Positions 15,699-24,073 of a stretch of DNA of 34,119 bases are shown here, one piece after another. The notes under the pieces are model-generated. The model did not search any database. It saw nothing but the letters and a program-made list of their open reading frames with translations, and was not told the origin of the DNA. The position numbers and the translations under genes are program-made. Position 1 is the first letter of the stretch. Each line of letters starts with the position of its first letter. The stretch comes from Alteribacillus iranensis (GTDB taxonomy: Bacteria; Bacillota; Bacilli; Bacillales; Marinococcaceae), in the NCBI RefSeq assembly GCF_900113025.1, contig NZ_FONT01000012.1, positions 1 through 34,119 of the forward strand, read 5' to 3'.

Positions 15699-16358
15699 GT
15701 GAAGTTACATAATGTCAGAAAAGGACAATTTGTTTATTTTCACAATGAATTACACAGAGTGTATGCGGTGAAGCCGTTCTTTAAAAAGTCTGTCCACCTC
15801 GTAAGACTGAAGGACTTGGAACAACAAATGACACAAGCGGACCAAATCGAGTTATATAAGCCGAGACATTTGGATAGCTTCGTTTATAATCAGAACCGCT
15901 ATACCCTCCGTAATGATAAAAGAGCAGAAAAAGGAGATCACATTTTGGTTATGAAACCAAATCCTGATTCCTTGGACCATTACACGCTTCATGCCATTGA
16001 GGAAGTAGCTGCTGTGGAACCGTATGGTGTAGTGACGACCCATGATAACGGAATCCGCCATAATGAATATTCGCTGCTCGTACCGGGACGCGAAGAAGAA
16101 GCAAGACTCATTGATACGCAAGTAACGGACCATTCAGAAAAAACATCTATTCCAACAGATGAGGAGATTGTATCCGAAGAGCAAGGTGCGGAGGGACCAA
16201 TGATTGGAGATGTCTATCAAAAAAGAAATGAAGAGATCTCGGCTATGGTCGTTGCCATACAAGGATCGACGGTGATGTTAGGCGGTAATTTGGAAGTATC
16301 CCGACATGAATTATCCAATCCCGAGCAGTGGGAATATGTAGGGTCCCTGTCTCTATAA
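15699..16358 (+). CDS. Uncharacterised protein
   Basis: This 219-aa soluble protein is not one I recognise. It has no signal peptide or membrane segment. The N-terminal half is rich in charged beta-like stretches (KGQFVYFHNELHRVYAVKPF, HLVRLKDLEQQM), reminiscent of small KOW/SH3-like strand folds, and a second, similar strand pattern appears near residues 165-215 (MIGDVYQKRNEEISAMVVAI). A flexible acidic linker (about 145-165) joins them. The GTG start at 15699 has GAGGGTGAGG just upstream. It lies 112 bp after the LysR gene with no clear terminator between. Confidence 0.7.
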   Translation: MKLHNVRKGQFVYFHNELHRVYAVKPFFKKSVHLVRLKDLEQQMTQADQIELYKPRHLDSFVYNQNRYTLRNDKRAEKGDHILVMKPNPDSLDHYTLHAIEEVAAVEPYGVVTTHDNGIRHNEYSLLVPGREEEARLIDTQVTDHSEKTSIPTDEEIVSEEQGAEGPMIGDVYQKRNEEISAMVVAIQGSTVMLGGNLEVSRHELSNPEQWEYVGSLSL

Positions 16359-16486
16359 TAAGATGTCCGATCAAACGTATGACAGGAAACACGTTCATCA
16401 TTTTCTCTTTCCATTTCCTTCGTTTATGTTATAATCCCTATAAGGCTAAGCAGTTTTATCAACTTTAACAAGAAAGAGTGGATGAA

Positions 16487-16648
16487 ATGAAATTCATTCG
16501 TTTTTTAATTCGTGAAACGTGCCCAGACTGTCATGAAGCATTAGTGAGTTCGACGTCTCTGTCTCATTCTCATATTATAAAATCTTGCCCTCAGTGCCAA
16601 TATGCAAAAGAATTTCACCCGGCTCTTGAGACGTACGTAGAAAAGTAG
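16487..16648 (+). CDS. Small zinc-ribbon-like protein (two CxxC)
   Basis: This 53-aa reading frame is below common length limits. It encodes MKFIRFLIRETCPDCHEALV and, after a Ser/His-rich linker, KSCPQCQYAKEFHPAL. The two CxxC pairs (Cys12/Cys15 and Cys34/Cys37) are separated by 18 residues, a spacing suited to one zinc ribbon. An AAAGAGTGG site upstream is modest. It is followed by a clear Rho-independent terminator, which supports a real transcript. No function can be inferred beyond probable zinc binding. Confidence 0.65.
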   Translation: MKFIRFLIRETCPDCHEALVSSTSLSHSHIIKSCPQCQYAKEFHPALETYVEK

Positions 16649-16682
16649 GAAATGATGTGTCACGAAACACACACTCTATCGT

Positions 16683-16728
16683 TCTCTGCGAGGAATCGAG
16701 GTCCCCTCTTCCACGCAGAGACTTTTTA
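16683..16728 (+). terminator. Rho-independent terminator after the double-CxxC gene
   Basis: TCTCTGCG (16683-16690) pairs with CGCAGAGA (16714-16721) and is followed by CTTTTTAT. It lies 34 bp after the stop codon of the 53-aa frame. Confidence 0.75.
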
Positions 16729-16748
16729 TAGGCAGCAATACAAAATAC

Positions 16749-16780
16749 AAAAAAGACTGATCCCCAGTAGGAACCAGTCT
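16749..16780 (-). terminator. Rho-independent terminator of the copper operon
   Basis: On the minus strand AGACTG and CAGTCT form the stem base around a 15-nt interior, followed by TTTTTTG. It lies directly after the copZ stop codon. Confidence 0.8.
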
Positions 16781-16790
16781 GCGGTTAAGG

Positions 16791-16997
16791 TTATGCGCCC
16801 ACGTCATACCCTTGGTCTTCAATCGCTTCTTGCATCTCATCAATGGTTACTTTCTCTTCCTCATACGTCACGTCCACTTTTCCTGTGCTTAAGTCCACAT
16901 CGACGGCAGTCACACCGTTTAACTCTTCTAATGCCCCTTTTACCGATTTTTCACAATGTCCGCAAGTCATTCCTTTTACATGTAATGTTGTTTGCAT
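16791..16997 (-). CDS. copZ: Copper chaperone CopZ
   Basis: This 68-aa protein is a single heavy-metal-associated (HMA) ferredoxin-like domain that carries Cu(I) in the cytoplasm and hands it to CopA. The metal-binding motif GMTCGHC is at residues 9-15. The residue just after the motif region and the acidic C-terminus are typical. AAGGAG precedes ATG by about 9 bp. It is the last gene of csoR-copA-copZ, 24 bp after copA, and is followed by the operon terminator. Confidence 0.96.
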   Translation of the reverse strand: MQTTLHVKGMTCGHCEKSVKGALEELNGVTAVDVDLSTGKVDVTYEEEKVTIDEMQEAIEDQGYDVGA

Positions 16998-17021
16998 GAA
17001 TCATTTCTCCTTCCATATTTT

Positions 17022-19409
17022 TTACACTTTTACGCGTTTTAGACGAAGCGAATTCGTTACGACACTAACGGAACTGAATGCCATCGCAGCTCCCGCGATC
17101 CATGGAGCCAATAATCCGGCTGCGGCTATGGGAATCCCCGCACTGTTGTAAGCAAAAGCCCAAAACAGATTTTGACGGATATTTTTAATCGTAGCTTTGC
17201 TGAGATTGATCGCTTTTGGAATAAGCAGTAATTCCCCTCCAAGAATCGTGACGTCCGCCGCTTCGATAGCAACTTCTGTCCCTGTACCAATAGCCATGCC
17301 AATGTCAGCCGTCGCAAGCGCTGGTGCGTCGTTTACACCGTCTCCTACCATTGCCACTTTCTTTCCTTGACTCTGAACCTCTTTTACTTTGGCTGCTTTT
17401 TCCTCAGGGAGCACTTGAGCAATAACTTCGTCGATGCCAGCTTGATTGGCGATTGCCTGGGCTGTGCGTTCATTGTCTCCCGTCAGCATGATTACTTCAA
17501 GGCCTTGATCTTTCAATTGCTGAATCGCTTCTTTTGCCGTCTCCTTAAGCGTATCAGCCGCAGCCACACTTCCACGATATTCTCCATTTACAGCAATCAG
17601 CATCGCAGTCTTTCCATCCGTCTCATATGCTGTTAATTCCCGTTCTTTTCCGTCCGTCTTCACGTCATTCTTAGCCATTAATGTACGATTACCGACGAGA
17701 ACCTCATTTCCTCCAATTGTTGCTTGTATACCGTGTCCGGGTATAGCTTCGAAATGTTCCGTATCGAGAATATTGATATTTCGCTCGGCCGCATATGCTA
17801 CAATCGCTTCTGCTAATGGATGTTCGGACCCTTTTTCCGCGCTCGCGAGCAGCTGAAGCGTCTCTTCATCCCCGGTAAAGTCCGTGACTTCCGGCTTTCC
17901 TTTTGTAATGGTACCTGTTTTATCCAAAATGATCGCATCCAATTGATGCGTGCGCTCTAAATGCTCACCTCCTTTGAATAGTATCCCTGTTTCCGCCGAT
18001 TTTCCTGTACCAACCATAATGGATGTCGGAGTCGCGAGTCCCAAGGCACAAGGACAAGCGATGACTAACACAGCGATCGCTGCAATTAACGCTGATTCAA
18101 AGCTGCCTGGGGAGATAAACGATATCCAAACGATAAAAGTAAGAATGGCAATTCCAACAACGATTGGAACAAAATACCCAGAAATGACGTCAGCCATACG
18201 CTGAATCGGCGCTTTGGAACCTTGGGCATCCTCGACGGCTTGAATGATAGAAGCCAAAGCCGTATCCTTCCCCACTTTGGTTGCTTCCATTTCGATCGTT
18301 CCGTTTTTATTCATGGTAGCGCCGATCACCTGAGCTTGTGCATCCTTCTCTACCGGGATGGACTCCCCGGTGATCATCGATTCATCCACCGACGTCCGAC
18401 CGTTTATAACGATACCGTCTACAGGTATTTTTTCTCCTGGCTTCACAACGAGCCGATCGCCTTTCTGTACCTCTTCGACTGGTATCATCATTTCTTTCCC
18501 ATCACGAATAACACGCGCTTGTTTCGCTTGCATTTGCAAGAGCTTCGAAATAGCTGCCGTTGTTTTCGTTTTTGCCCGTGTCTCTAAATACTTTCCAAAT
18601 AAAATGAGTGTAATGATGACAGCGCTTGTTTCAAAATATAAATGAGGGGTGTATGCCGGATTTCCAATCGTTTTCAGTGCCTCGAACAAGCTGTAAAAAA
18701 ATGCCGCACTTGTTCCTAACGCTACTAAAACATCCATGTTGGCACTTTTGTTGCGGAGATTTTTATAGGCTCCTACGTAAAATGGCCAACCTACGATGAA
18801 TTGAACGGGAGCGGCTAAGGCAAGTTGAAACCACGGGTTCATGAAAATAGCCGGGATTTCCATGCCGAACAAATGAACGAGCATCGTTACAAGTAAGGGA
18901 GCTGTTAAAATAGCTGATAAAATTAACTTTGTTTTCATCTGCTGCAGCTGTTTTTCTTTTTGGGTTCGTTGCTCTTCTTTCCCTGCTTTCGGTTTGGCAT
19001 CATAGCCTAACTTTTGAATCCGTCCAATTAAATCTTTTTCAGTTACGATCCCTGGGTTATATTCGACGACAGCACTTTCTGTCGTTAAATTGACACTCGC
19101 CGTTTTTACACCTTCTTGCTTGTTTAATACTTTTTCAATACGGTTCGAGCAAGCTGCGCACGTCATTCCTATGACATCAAGCTCTGACTTCTCTGTTTGC
19201 ACACCGTACCCTAATTTTTCTATTTTGGCTGTGATGTCATCAAGTGAAGTCGATTCGGGGTTATAATCGACGCTAGCTTTTTCTGTCGTTAAATTGACTT
19301 GCGCTTCCACGTCTTCCATTCGATTTAACACCTTCTCAATGCGGTTGGAGCAAGCGGCACATGTCATGCCGGTAATATCGAGAGTGGAATGTTGTTTTTC
19401 GTCACTCAT
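17022..19409 (-). CDS. copA: Copper-exporting P-type ATPase CopA
   Basis: This 795-aa P1B-type ATPase pumps Cu(I) out of the cytoplasm. Two N-terminal HMA domains carry GMTCAAC motifs with Cys17/Cys20 and Cys84/Cys87. The transport site CPC is at about 452-454, the phosphorylated Asp of DKTGT at 496, the SEHPLAE nucleotide-binding motif follows, and the [12 protein letters not shown] hinge is near the C-terminus. Eight membrane helices are expected. The ATG at 19409 is used because GGGGGG lies 8 bp upstream; the TTG at 19415 has no room for a ribosome site. The gene starts 15 bp after csoR. Confidence 0.97.
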   Translation of the reverse strand: MSDEKQHSTLDITGMTCAACSNRIEKVLNRMEDVEAQVNLTTEKASVDYNPESTSLDDITAKIEKLGYGVQTEKSELDVIGMTCAACSNRIEKVLNKQEGVKTASVNLTTESAVVEYNPGIVTEKDLIGRIQKLGYDAKPKAGKEEQRTQKEKQLQQMKTKLILSAILTAPLLVTMLVHLFGMEIPAIFMNPWFQLALAAPVQFIVGWPFYVGAYKNLRNKSANMDVLVALGTSAAFFYSLFEALKTIGNPAYTPHLYFETSAVIITLILFGKYLETRAKTKTTAAISKLLQMQAKQARVIRDGKEMMIPVEEVQKGDRLVVKPGEKIPVDGIVINGRTSVDESMITGESIPVEKDAQAQVIGATMNKNGTIEMEATKVGKDTALASIIQAVEDAQGSKAPIQRMADVISGYFVPIVVGIAILTFIVWISFISPGSFESALIAAIAVLVIACPCALGLATPTSIMVGTGKSAETGILFKGGEHLERTHQLDAIILDKTGTITKGKPEVTDFTGDEETLQLLASAEKGSEHPLAEAIVAYAAERNINILDTEHFEAIPGHGIQATIGGNEVLVGNRTLMAKNDVKTDGKERELTAYETDGKTAMLIAVNGEYRGSVAAADTLKETAKEAIQQLKDQGLEVIMLTGDNERTAQAIANQAGIDEVIAQVLPEEKAAKVKEVQSQGKKVAMVGDGVNDAPALATADIGMAIGTGTEVAIEAADVTILGGELLLIPKAINLSKATIKNIRQNLFWAFAYNSAGIPIAAAGLLAPWIAGAAMAFSSVSVVTNSLRLKRVKV

Positions 19410-19413
19410 ATTC

Positions 19414-19428
19414 AATACCCCCCTTTAC
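19414..19428 (-). promoter_or_regulatory. G-tract at the copA ribosome site, CsoR-operator-like
   Basis: On the minus strand the copA ribosome site reads AAAGGGGGGTATT. It shares AGGGGGGTAT, ten identical bases, with the operator inside the csoR promoter at 19765-19781. It may be a second CsoR contact or merely a strong ribosome site. Confidence 0.35.
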
Positions 19429-19727
19429 TTCGAAAATTGTTTCATTACTTCCATTAACTCTTCGATGGCTGCGTCACCTTCCCCGGATTTTACCGCGTGA
19501 CTCACACAATGCTTCGTATGTCGTTCTGCCATCGTGAAACCTACTTTTTTCAAGGCAGCATTTATCGCACTAAGTTGAACGAGAACGTCTACGCAATACC
19601 GATCTTCTTCTACCATATTTTGAATGCCCCGCACCTGTCCCTCGATTCGCTTCAATCGATTCAGCAATGCCTTTTTCTCACTATCTGTACGAGGAGTTAT
19701 TGGCTGGTCGTGTAAATATTCTCCCAT
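19425..19727 (-). CDS. csoR: CsoR copper-sensing repressor
   Basis: This 100-aa protein belongs to the CsoR/RcnR (DUF156) family of helical, metal-responsive repressors. With the ATG at 19727 as start, the Cu(I) ligands fall at Cys45, His70 and Cys74, the numbering known for Bacillus CsoR. The DNA-contact region LLNRLKRIEGQVRGIQNMVE is present. The start is supported by AAGGAAG about 8 bp upstream; earlier GTG/ATG codons overlap that site. It represses csoR-copA-copZ and releases DNA when Cu(I) binds. Confidence 0.95.
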   Translation of the reverse strand: MGEYLHDQPITPRTDSEKKALLNRLKRIEGQVRGIQNMVEEDRYCVDVLVQLSAINAALKKVGFTMAERHTKHCVSHAVKSGEGDAAIEELMEVMKQFSK

Positions 19728-19758
19728 TCTCATCACTTCCTTATTCTTTCTAATAAAT

Positions 19759-19787
19759 ACTATACCCCCCTATTGTATGTAGGTCAA
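19759..19787 (-). promoter_or_regulatory. csoR-copA-copZ promoter with CsoR operator in the spacer
   Basis: On the minus strand TTGACC (19787-19782), a 17-bp spacer TACATACAATAGGGGGG and TATAGT (19764-19759) form a strong sigma-A promoter. The spacer carries the TACATAC...GGGGGGTAT pattern expected for a CsoR operator: a G tract flanked by TA-rich half sites. A repressor here would block polymerase directly. Confidence 0.8.
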
Positions 19788-20007
19788 GAAAAAGCATGTA
19801 TGGGATCTACTTGTGCGAGGAAATGTTTATCATTGGCAGTACATAGGTACCCTTACAATAAGAACGCTTTTGTCTGAAACTGTTTTCTTAAATATGGTTG
19901 TTGGACAAGAGTTGAGTGGTAGGCGACGTCTCCCGGAGAAAATGTTCACGGCTAGCGAATCTTTTTCTTCGTTCAGGCAACAAAGTTTGCGGAGACAGTC
20001 AAATCTA

Positions 20008-20709
20008 ATGAAAGGAATCGATCTCGTGAGTGTCTCTCTCTATTATTTGTTAGGATTAGGTTATACATTTCTTTTAGCGTGGGGATTGTTTCAATCGAAA
20101 AAAGCCGGCTTCTTCGACTATACGAATGTATTACTTCTCGTTATTGTCGGACTTATTTATGACAATGTTGTTATTGCGCTCGGTTCTTCCATCGGGGAAG
20201 GAGCCCTGCTTCAACAGGTAAGTTATGCGCGATACTGGATTCACGCTTTCTTTACCCCTACCTTAATTCTATTTGCTTGGAGTCTCTCATGGAAATTGCA
20301 ACTACCGTGGGCTCACCGCATGTATGGAAAAGCTTTTTCTTTTTTATTAACGATCGCAGTCATCTTGTATGAACTGCTAGTAACGTTGCGGGGGCTCGAA
20401 CTTGAACCAAACTGGGAAAATGGTGTGCTGACCTATGAAAGTACAGCTGCAGAAGGAATTCCGGTTATGGTCGTGGTGGTTACTTTATTTATTGCAATGA
20501 CAGGGGTATTTCTCATCAAAAAATTTCGATTCCCGTGGCTCCTTATAGGGACGGCGATCATGATAGGCGGCGGGATAGCCGGGGCTGTATTTCCTGACTT
20601 CCCGATGATGAATGGACTGGAGTTCATATTTATTGTGTCGTTGCTTATAACGAGACAATTCGTCATACAGCAAGCAGCCCTTTCTTCAAGCACATTTTCC
20701 TCGTCTTAG
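20008..20709 (+). CDS. Polytopic membrane protein of unknown function
   Basis: This protein of about 233 aa has about seven hydrophobic segments (from VSLYYLLGLGYTFLLAWG near the start to LEFIFIVSLLITRQFV at the end). I do not recognise the family. The open frame continues upstream to 19813, but that part reads as non-coding sequence with a possible promoter (TTGTCT at 19870, 17 bp, TATGGT at 19893). Starts to consider are ATG at 20008 (GGAG 13 bp upstream) and GTG at 20026 (AAAGGA 9 bp upstream). It is transcribed away from csoR and ends before a strong terminator. Confidence 0.6.
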   Translation: MKGIDLVSVSLYYLLGLGYTFLLAWGLFQSKKAGFFDYTNVLLLVIVGLIYDNVVIALGSSIGEGALLQQVSYARYWIHAFFTPTLILFAWSLSWKLQLPWAHRMYGKAFSFLLTIAVILYELLVTLRGLELEPNWENGVLTYESTAAEGIPVMVVVVTLFIAMTGVFLIKKFRFPWLLIGTAIMIGGGIAGAVFPDFPMMNGLEFIFIVSLLITRQFVIQQAALSSSTFSSS

Positions 20710-20749
20710 GAGTAAGAATGACGGGACAGGAATGTAGTCAATACAAAAT

Positions 20750-20798
20750 ATGCCTGACTCCCACTCTGCCGATGATCCGCAGAGAAAGAGTCAGGCAT
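20750..20798. terminator. Bidirectional terminator with two-tier stem
   Basis: ATGCCTGACTC and GAGTCAGGCAT form an 11-bp outer stem. Inside it CTCTGC and GCAGAG form a second stem. T-rich sequence flanks it on the plus side (TTTCTTT) and the A-rich left flank gives T on the minus strand. It serves the membrane protein and the convergent fda gene. Confidence 0.85.
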
Positions 20799-20813
20799 TT
20801 CTTTCGAGCGCTT

Positions 20814-21704
20814 CTATTGTTTATTTACAGAGGCATCATAAATAGTATCTACTGCACGTTGAAGTGTTTCGTTAAATTCACTGTCAGACTGTTTAACGTT
20901 CAATTCAGCTGTCAGTGCACGTGAGAAGCTTGCTATTAAATGATCGTTCTGTTTTAATTTTTCATTCGCTTCTTCACGAGAATAGCCGCCGGAAAGCGCA
21001 ACAACACGAACGACGCGTGGATGGTCAGCTAATTCCTTATACAAATTCGCTTTCGTTGGAAGAGTCAACTTCAGCATGACATTTTCATCCTCAGAGAGGT
21101 CATTTAAATGATTAAGAATTTCCTCTTTCAGAATGTCTTCGGATTTCTCCTTGTCTTCACTGTGGATATTCACTTCCGGTTCAATGATAGGAACTAAATC
21201 TGCAGCCACAATACGTTTCCCAATATCGAACTGCTGATCCACGACAGACTTAATGCCTTCTTCGTTTGCTTCATGAATAACAGAGCGCATTTTCGTACCA
21301 AAAATATGGCGTTCATTCGCGCGACGCAATGTGTCATCCAAGTCATGGATAGGCTTCATCATTTGAACCCCATTTTCTTTGTCAGCAAGCCCTTTGTCCA
21401 CTTTCAAGAAAGGAACAACACCTTTACCGGCAAGGTAATCGCCTGTATATTGACCTTCCACTTTTCGGTCCATGGTCTGTTCAAACAAAATAGCACCGAG
21501 AATTTGATCAGAACGGAACGCAGGAGAAGTGACAATTCTTGTTCTCATCTCGTGCACAAGATCAAACATTTCGTCTTCTCCCGAATATGAATCTTCGGCA
21601 ACGCCATACGCAGCTAATGCTTTCGGTGTACTTCCTCCGCTTTGGTCGAGTGCGGCAATAAATCCTTTTCCATTCTTGATTTTTTCAAATTGTTCATTGT
21701 TCAT
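20814..21704 (-). CDS. fda: Class I fructose-1,6-bisphosphate aldolase
   Basis: This 296-aa protein is the class I (Schiff base) aldolase that splits fructose 1,6-bisphosphate into DHAP and G3P in glycolysis and works in reverse in gluconeogenesis. The N-terminal [17 protein letters not shown] is diagnostic, and [14 protein letters not shown] places the Schiff-base lysine at residue 212, the position in the Staphylococcus aureus enzyme. Bacilli usually rely on a class II FbaA; this is the alternative metal-free form. A ribosome site AGAAGGTG precedes the ATG. It appears monocistronic. Confidence 0.95.
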   Translation of the reverse strand: MNNEQFEKIKNGKGFIAALDQSGGSTPKALAAYGVAEDSYSGEDEMFDLVHEMRTRIVTSPAFRSDQILGAILFEQTMDRKVEGQYTGDYLAGKGVVPFLKVDKGLADKENGVQMMKPIHDLDDTLRRANERHIFGTKMRSVIHEANEEGIKSVVDQQFDIGKRIVAADLVPIIEPEVNIHSEDKEKSEDILKEEILNHLNDLSEDENVMLKLTLPTKANLYKELADHPRVVRVVALSGGYSREEANEKLKQNDHLIASFSRALTAELNVKQSDSEFNETLQRAVDTIYDASVNKQ

Positions 21705-22013
21705 ATGTTTTCACCTTCTTTTCGTTTTTCAAAATACCCATCACTCATCTTACCATTCCTGTCCACGTTACAACATATTATTTTACAACAACGTACCAGG
21801 CTGTTCCATCCACAAGTATGTATAAAGAATAGAAATTCGCTCCCTATCATTATTCCAAACTTCTACTATCTTCTCAAGATTTAGCGGTAAAACTGACTGT
21901 TAAGCAAATTTTGAACAACCAGGGAAGAGAGGCAGCTTGTTTCGGTGTTATGCCGCCCTCTCCCTTTCCTTTATTGAGATAAGGAGGAAACTGTTACGCG
22001 ATCTTGACTTGGT
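21705..22013. other. Intergenic gap between fda and the small membrane protein gene
   Basis: No coding frame is supported here. The one structure I see is an imperfect hairpin, GGGAAGAGAGGCAGC (21921-21935) facing GCCGCCCTCTCCC (21951-21963), without a T tract on either side. It could end transcription of the 96-aa gene reading leftward. The fda promoter should also lie here, but I find no convincing -35/-10 pair. Confidence 0.5.
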
Positions 22014-22304
22014 TTATCGACTTAAATCCCTGACCGCACTCGCTAATAAAAGTATCGCTGCAATCGTGTGCAGGATCCAGCCGACGACAGGAATCGCAGA
22101 TAATAGAGATGTAATGATCCCAACAACGCTCGGTGTTTTGGCAGTACGGTACACAAACGTGACTATTAATGTAATGATATGAAGAACGAGCGCCGTTCCC
22201 AAGGCTGAGTAACCACTGAAGATAACAATACTTCCTCCGATAAACGGAATGGCTAACAGTGCTTCGAATCCTCCTGACACAAACTTTGCTATAGCTGATA
22301 GCAT
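22014..22304 (-). CDS. Small membrane protein of unknown function
   Basis: This 96-aa protein has three hydrophobic segments (about 15-33, 38-55, 62-87) with small residues and no charged motif of note. AAAGGAGG precedes the ATG by 8 bp, so translation is well supported. I do not recognise the family. Confidence 0.7.
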   Translation of the reverse strand: MLSAIAKFVSGGFEALLAIPFIGGSIVIFSGYSALGTALVLHIITLIVTFVYRTAKTPSVVGIITSLLSAIPVVGWILHTIAAILLLASAVRDLSR

Positions 22305-22430
22305 AAAATCATCCTCCTTTCTTTCACATTCCCTCTCTATATCCTACCCGCTATTCTCACTCACCACGCTCTTGATTTTATCGATAAGAAGACCGGACCG
22401 TCCTCTCACAATTTTACACAAGAGGAACCC

Positions 22431-22459
22431 TTGCCATTTAGCACATATATGTCTATAAT
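22431..22459 (+). promoter_or_regulatory. Sigma-A promoter of the acyltransferase gene
   Basis: TTGCCA, a 17-bp spacer and TATAAT (22454-22459) lie 41 bp upstream of the ATG at 22500. The -10 is perfect and the -35 is one base from the consensus pattern's strong core. Confidence 0.75.
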
Positions 22460-22499
22460 TTGTTTGTTTCTAAATACTCGGATGGAGATAGGTGACAAT

Positions 22500-23543
22500 A
22501 TGACTACAACACAACCCCTCTCTCCTCAGAGAGATTATTTTTTTGATAATGCAAAGATTCTCCTTATGATTCTTGTTGTTATTAGTCATGCGATAAGACC
22601 ATTAAATGACTCCCAGCAAATAAGCAATGCATTGTATTTATTATTATTCAGCTTTCACATGCCTTTGTTTCTATTTATTTCAGGTTATTTTGCGAAAAAA
22701 GCAGTCGCTAGTAAAAAGTGGGTACAGCCTCTGCAAAAATTGCTCATCCCTTATCTTGTGTTCCAAGTGATTTATACCTTTTATTACTCTTTTATTTCTG
22801 GTGACAAACTAGAATTTCACTTACTCCAGCCACATTGGTCGCTGTGGTTTTTATTAACATTGTGCTCTTTTTATTTCATCATCCACTTTTTTAAATTCAG
22901 TCCTTACTTCCTTATTCCTGCTGTTCTTATCGGCATCTTTATTGGATATACCCAAGCAGGAGCGTGGTTAAGTATTTCCCGGACACTCGTATTCTTCCCG
23001 TTTTTCCTGGCTGGTTACTACTTGCAGCGACGGCACTTTCAATTTTTGTTTCATTCGTGGCTAAAAGTGCCGGCTGGCTTAGTTCTCGTGTTGTGTAGTA
23101 TCGGTCTCTATGTGTATTCCGGTGATATTCCAGCTGAATTGTTTTATGGAAGCAAAAGTTATGAGGTGATGGGCTTTCATGGTTGGGAAGCTGGCTTTTT
23201 CCGATTGCTTGCCTACACACTTACTATCGTTGTCTCTCTTGCTTTTTTAGTATTGGTACCAAAAGAAAAACTGACCATTTCAAAATATGCTCAGAATACG
23301 TTATATGTGTATTTACTACATGGCTTTTTGTTTCGGTATTTGCGGGAAACCAGCTTTTATTCAGCTATTGACTCTGGATTTGAGCTATTACTCCTCATCC
23401 TTGGCTCCGTTATCTTTACCTTTTTACTATCGTCTGCAATTGTAAAGAAAATGACGCAACCGCTCATTGAACCGTTGGATGTCATAAAGAAGAAGCGAAT
23501 GCGACGTCTATCTCAGAAAAATGAGCCGTCGAAAGCCTCGTAA
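22500..23543 (+). CDS. Acyltransferase-3 family membrane protein
   Basis: This 347-aa protein has about ten membrane segments and belongs to the acyltransferase 3 family (OafA/fucose 4-O-acetylase-like), which moves acetyl groups onto surface glycans. The first helix carries VVISHAIRPLND with the conserved His, and FSFHMPLFLFISGYF follows in the second. The ATG at 22500 has AGGTG about 5 bp upstream, and a sigma-A promoter spans 22431-22459; an in-frame ATG-like start farther up overlaps that promoter. The glycan substrate is unknown. Confidence 0.85.
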   Translation: MTTTQPLSPQRDYFFDNAKILLMILVVISHAIRPLNDSQQISNALYLLLFSFHMPLFLFISGYFAKKAVASKKWVQPLQKLLIPYLVFQVIYTFYYSFISGDKLEFHLLQPHWSLWFLLTLCSFYFIIHFFKFSPYFLIPAVLIGIFIGYTQAGAWLSISRTLVFFPFFLAGYYLQRRHFQFLFHSWLKVPAGLVLVLCSIGLYVYSGDIPAELFYGSKSYEVMGFHGWEAGFFRLLAYTLTIVVSLAFLVLVPKEKLTISKYAQNTLYVYLLHGFLFRYLRETSFYSAIDSGFELLLLILGSVIFTFLLSSAIVKKMTQPLIEPLDVIKKKRMRRLSQKNEPSKAS

Positions 23544-23560
23544 GGCAAGGCGCCATGATA

Positions 23561-23601
23561 AAAACTAGCTTGTTGGCCGACGTCAACCAGCTAGTTTTTT
23601 T
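23561..23601 (+). terminator. Rho-independent terminator of the acyltransferase gene
   Basis: AAAACTAGCT (23561-23570) pairs with AGCTAGTTTT (23589-23598), with TTG/CAA continuing inside, and a T run ends at 23601. Confidence 0.9.
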
Positions 23602-23754
23602 ATACATGGTGAGTCTATGCAGCGTCCTTCACCCAAGTCTTACGCCTATGTCGCCGCTAGATAGATGCTTAGTGCCTTTCTTAAAAGATAAGAAAGCATT
23701 CATGGAGTGATGTCTAGCTACAGCTCCTAGTCGCTCGGAGGCCCACAGTTGAAT

Positions 23755-23846
23755 GATCTTTTGCTAAATTCACGAACGTCAACAGTTGATCTTCTGCTAA
23801 GAACGCAAACGTCCGATGTGGATCTTTTGCTAAATTCACGAACGTC
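23755..23846. repeat. 33-bp-period tandem repeat (three units)
   Basis: Copies at 23755-23780, 23788-23813 and 23821-23846 begin GATCTTTTGCTAA or a close variant and end ACGTC. Copies 1 and 3 are identical over 26 nt; copy 2 differs at about six positions. The seven nucleotides between copies differ. Confidence 0.85.
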
Positions 23847-23942
23847 CTGTTCGTAACGCAAAAGTCAACGCTTCCTGCGTAAGCCAACGCAGAAGTCAGT
23901 ACATCGTGTACTAGCTAACGCAAAAGTCAGCACCTCCTGTGC
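23838..23942. repeat. Array of four short hairpins with covarying arms
   Basis: Hairpin arms are ACGAAC/GTTCGT (23838-23854), ACGC/GCGT (23868-23880), GTAC/GTAC (23899-23911) and GCAC/GTGC (23930-23942). Loops are GTCCT, TTCCT, ATCGT and CTCCT. The last three sit at exactly 31-bp steps in a conserved frame while arms change in pairs. Confidence 0.8.
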
Positions 23943-23963
23943 AAGCCAGATCGGCGTTGTCCC

Positions 23964-24033
23964 AGGAACTTCCGCAGGAGACGGTGGCTTCTACGTTGCA
24001 CACACGAGGTGTGCGGTTTTAGTAGAAGTTCCT
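23964..24033. repeat. Nested long hairpin
   Basis: AGGAACTTC (23964-23972) faces GAAGTTCCT (24025-24033). An alternative inner pairing CTTCTAC/GTAGAAG uses 23988-23994 and 24022-24028, and GCACAC/GTGTGC with loop ACGAG lies at 23998-24014. The two outer pairings overlap and exclude each other. Confidence 0.75.
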
Positions 24034-24073
24034 TTTTCTTTAGCCAAACTTCCACCAGGAGCTTTCGCTTTTC

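Noticed and set aside
19813-20007. N-terminal extension of the membrane protein frame upstream to 19813
   Set aside because: The extension is charged and unlike the rest, has no ribosome site and overlaps a possible promoter at 19870-19898. Later starts are better supported.
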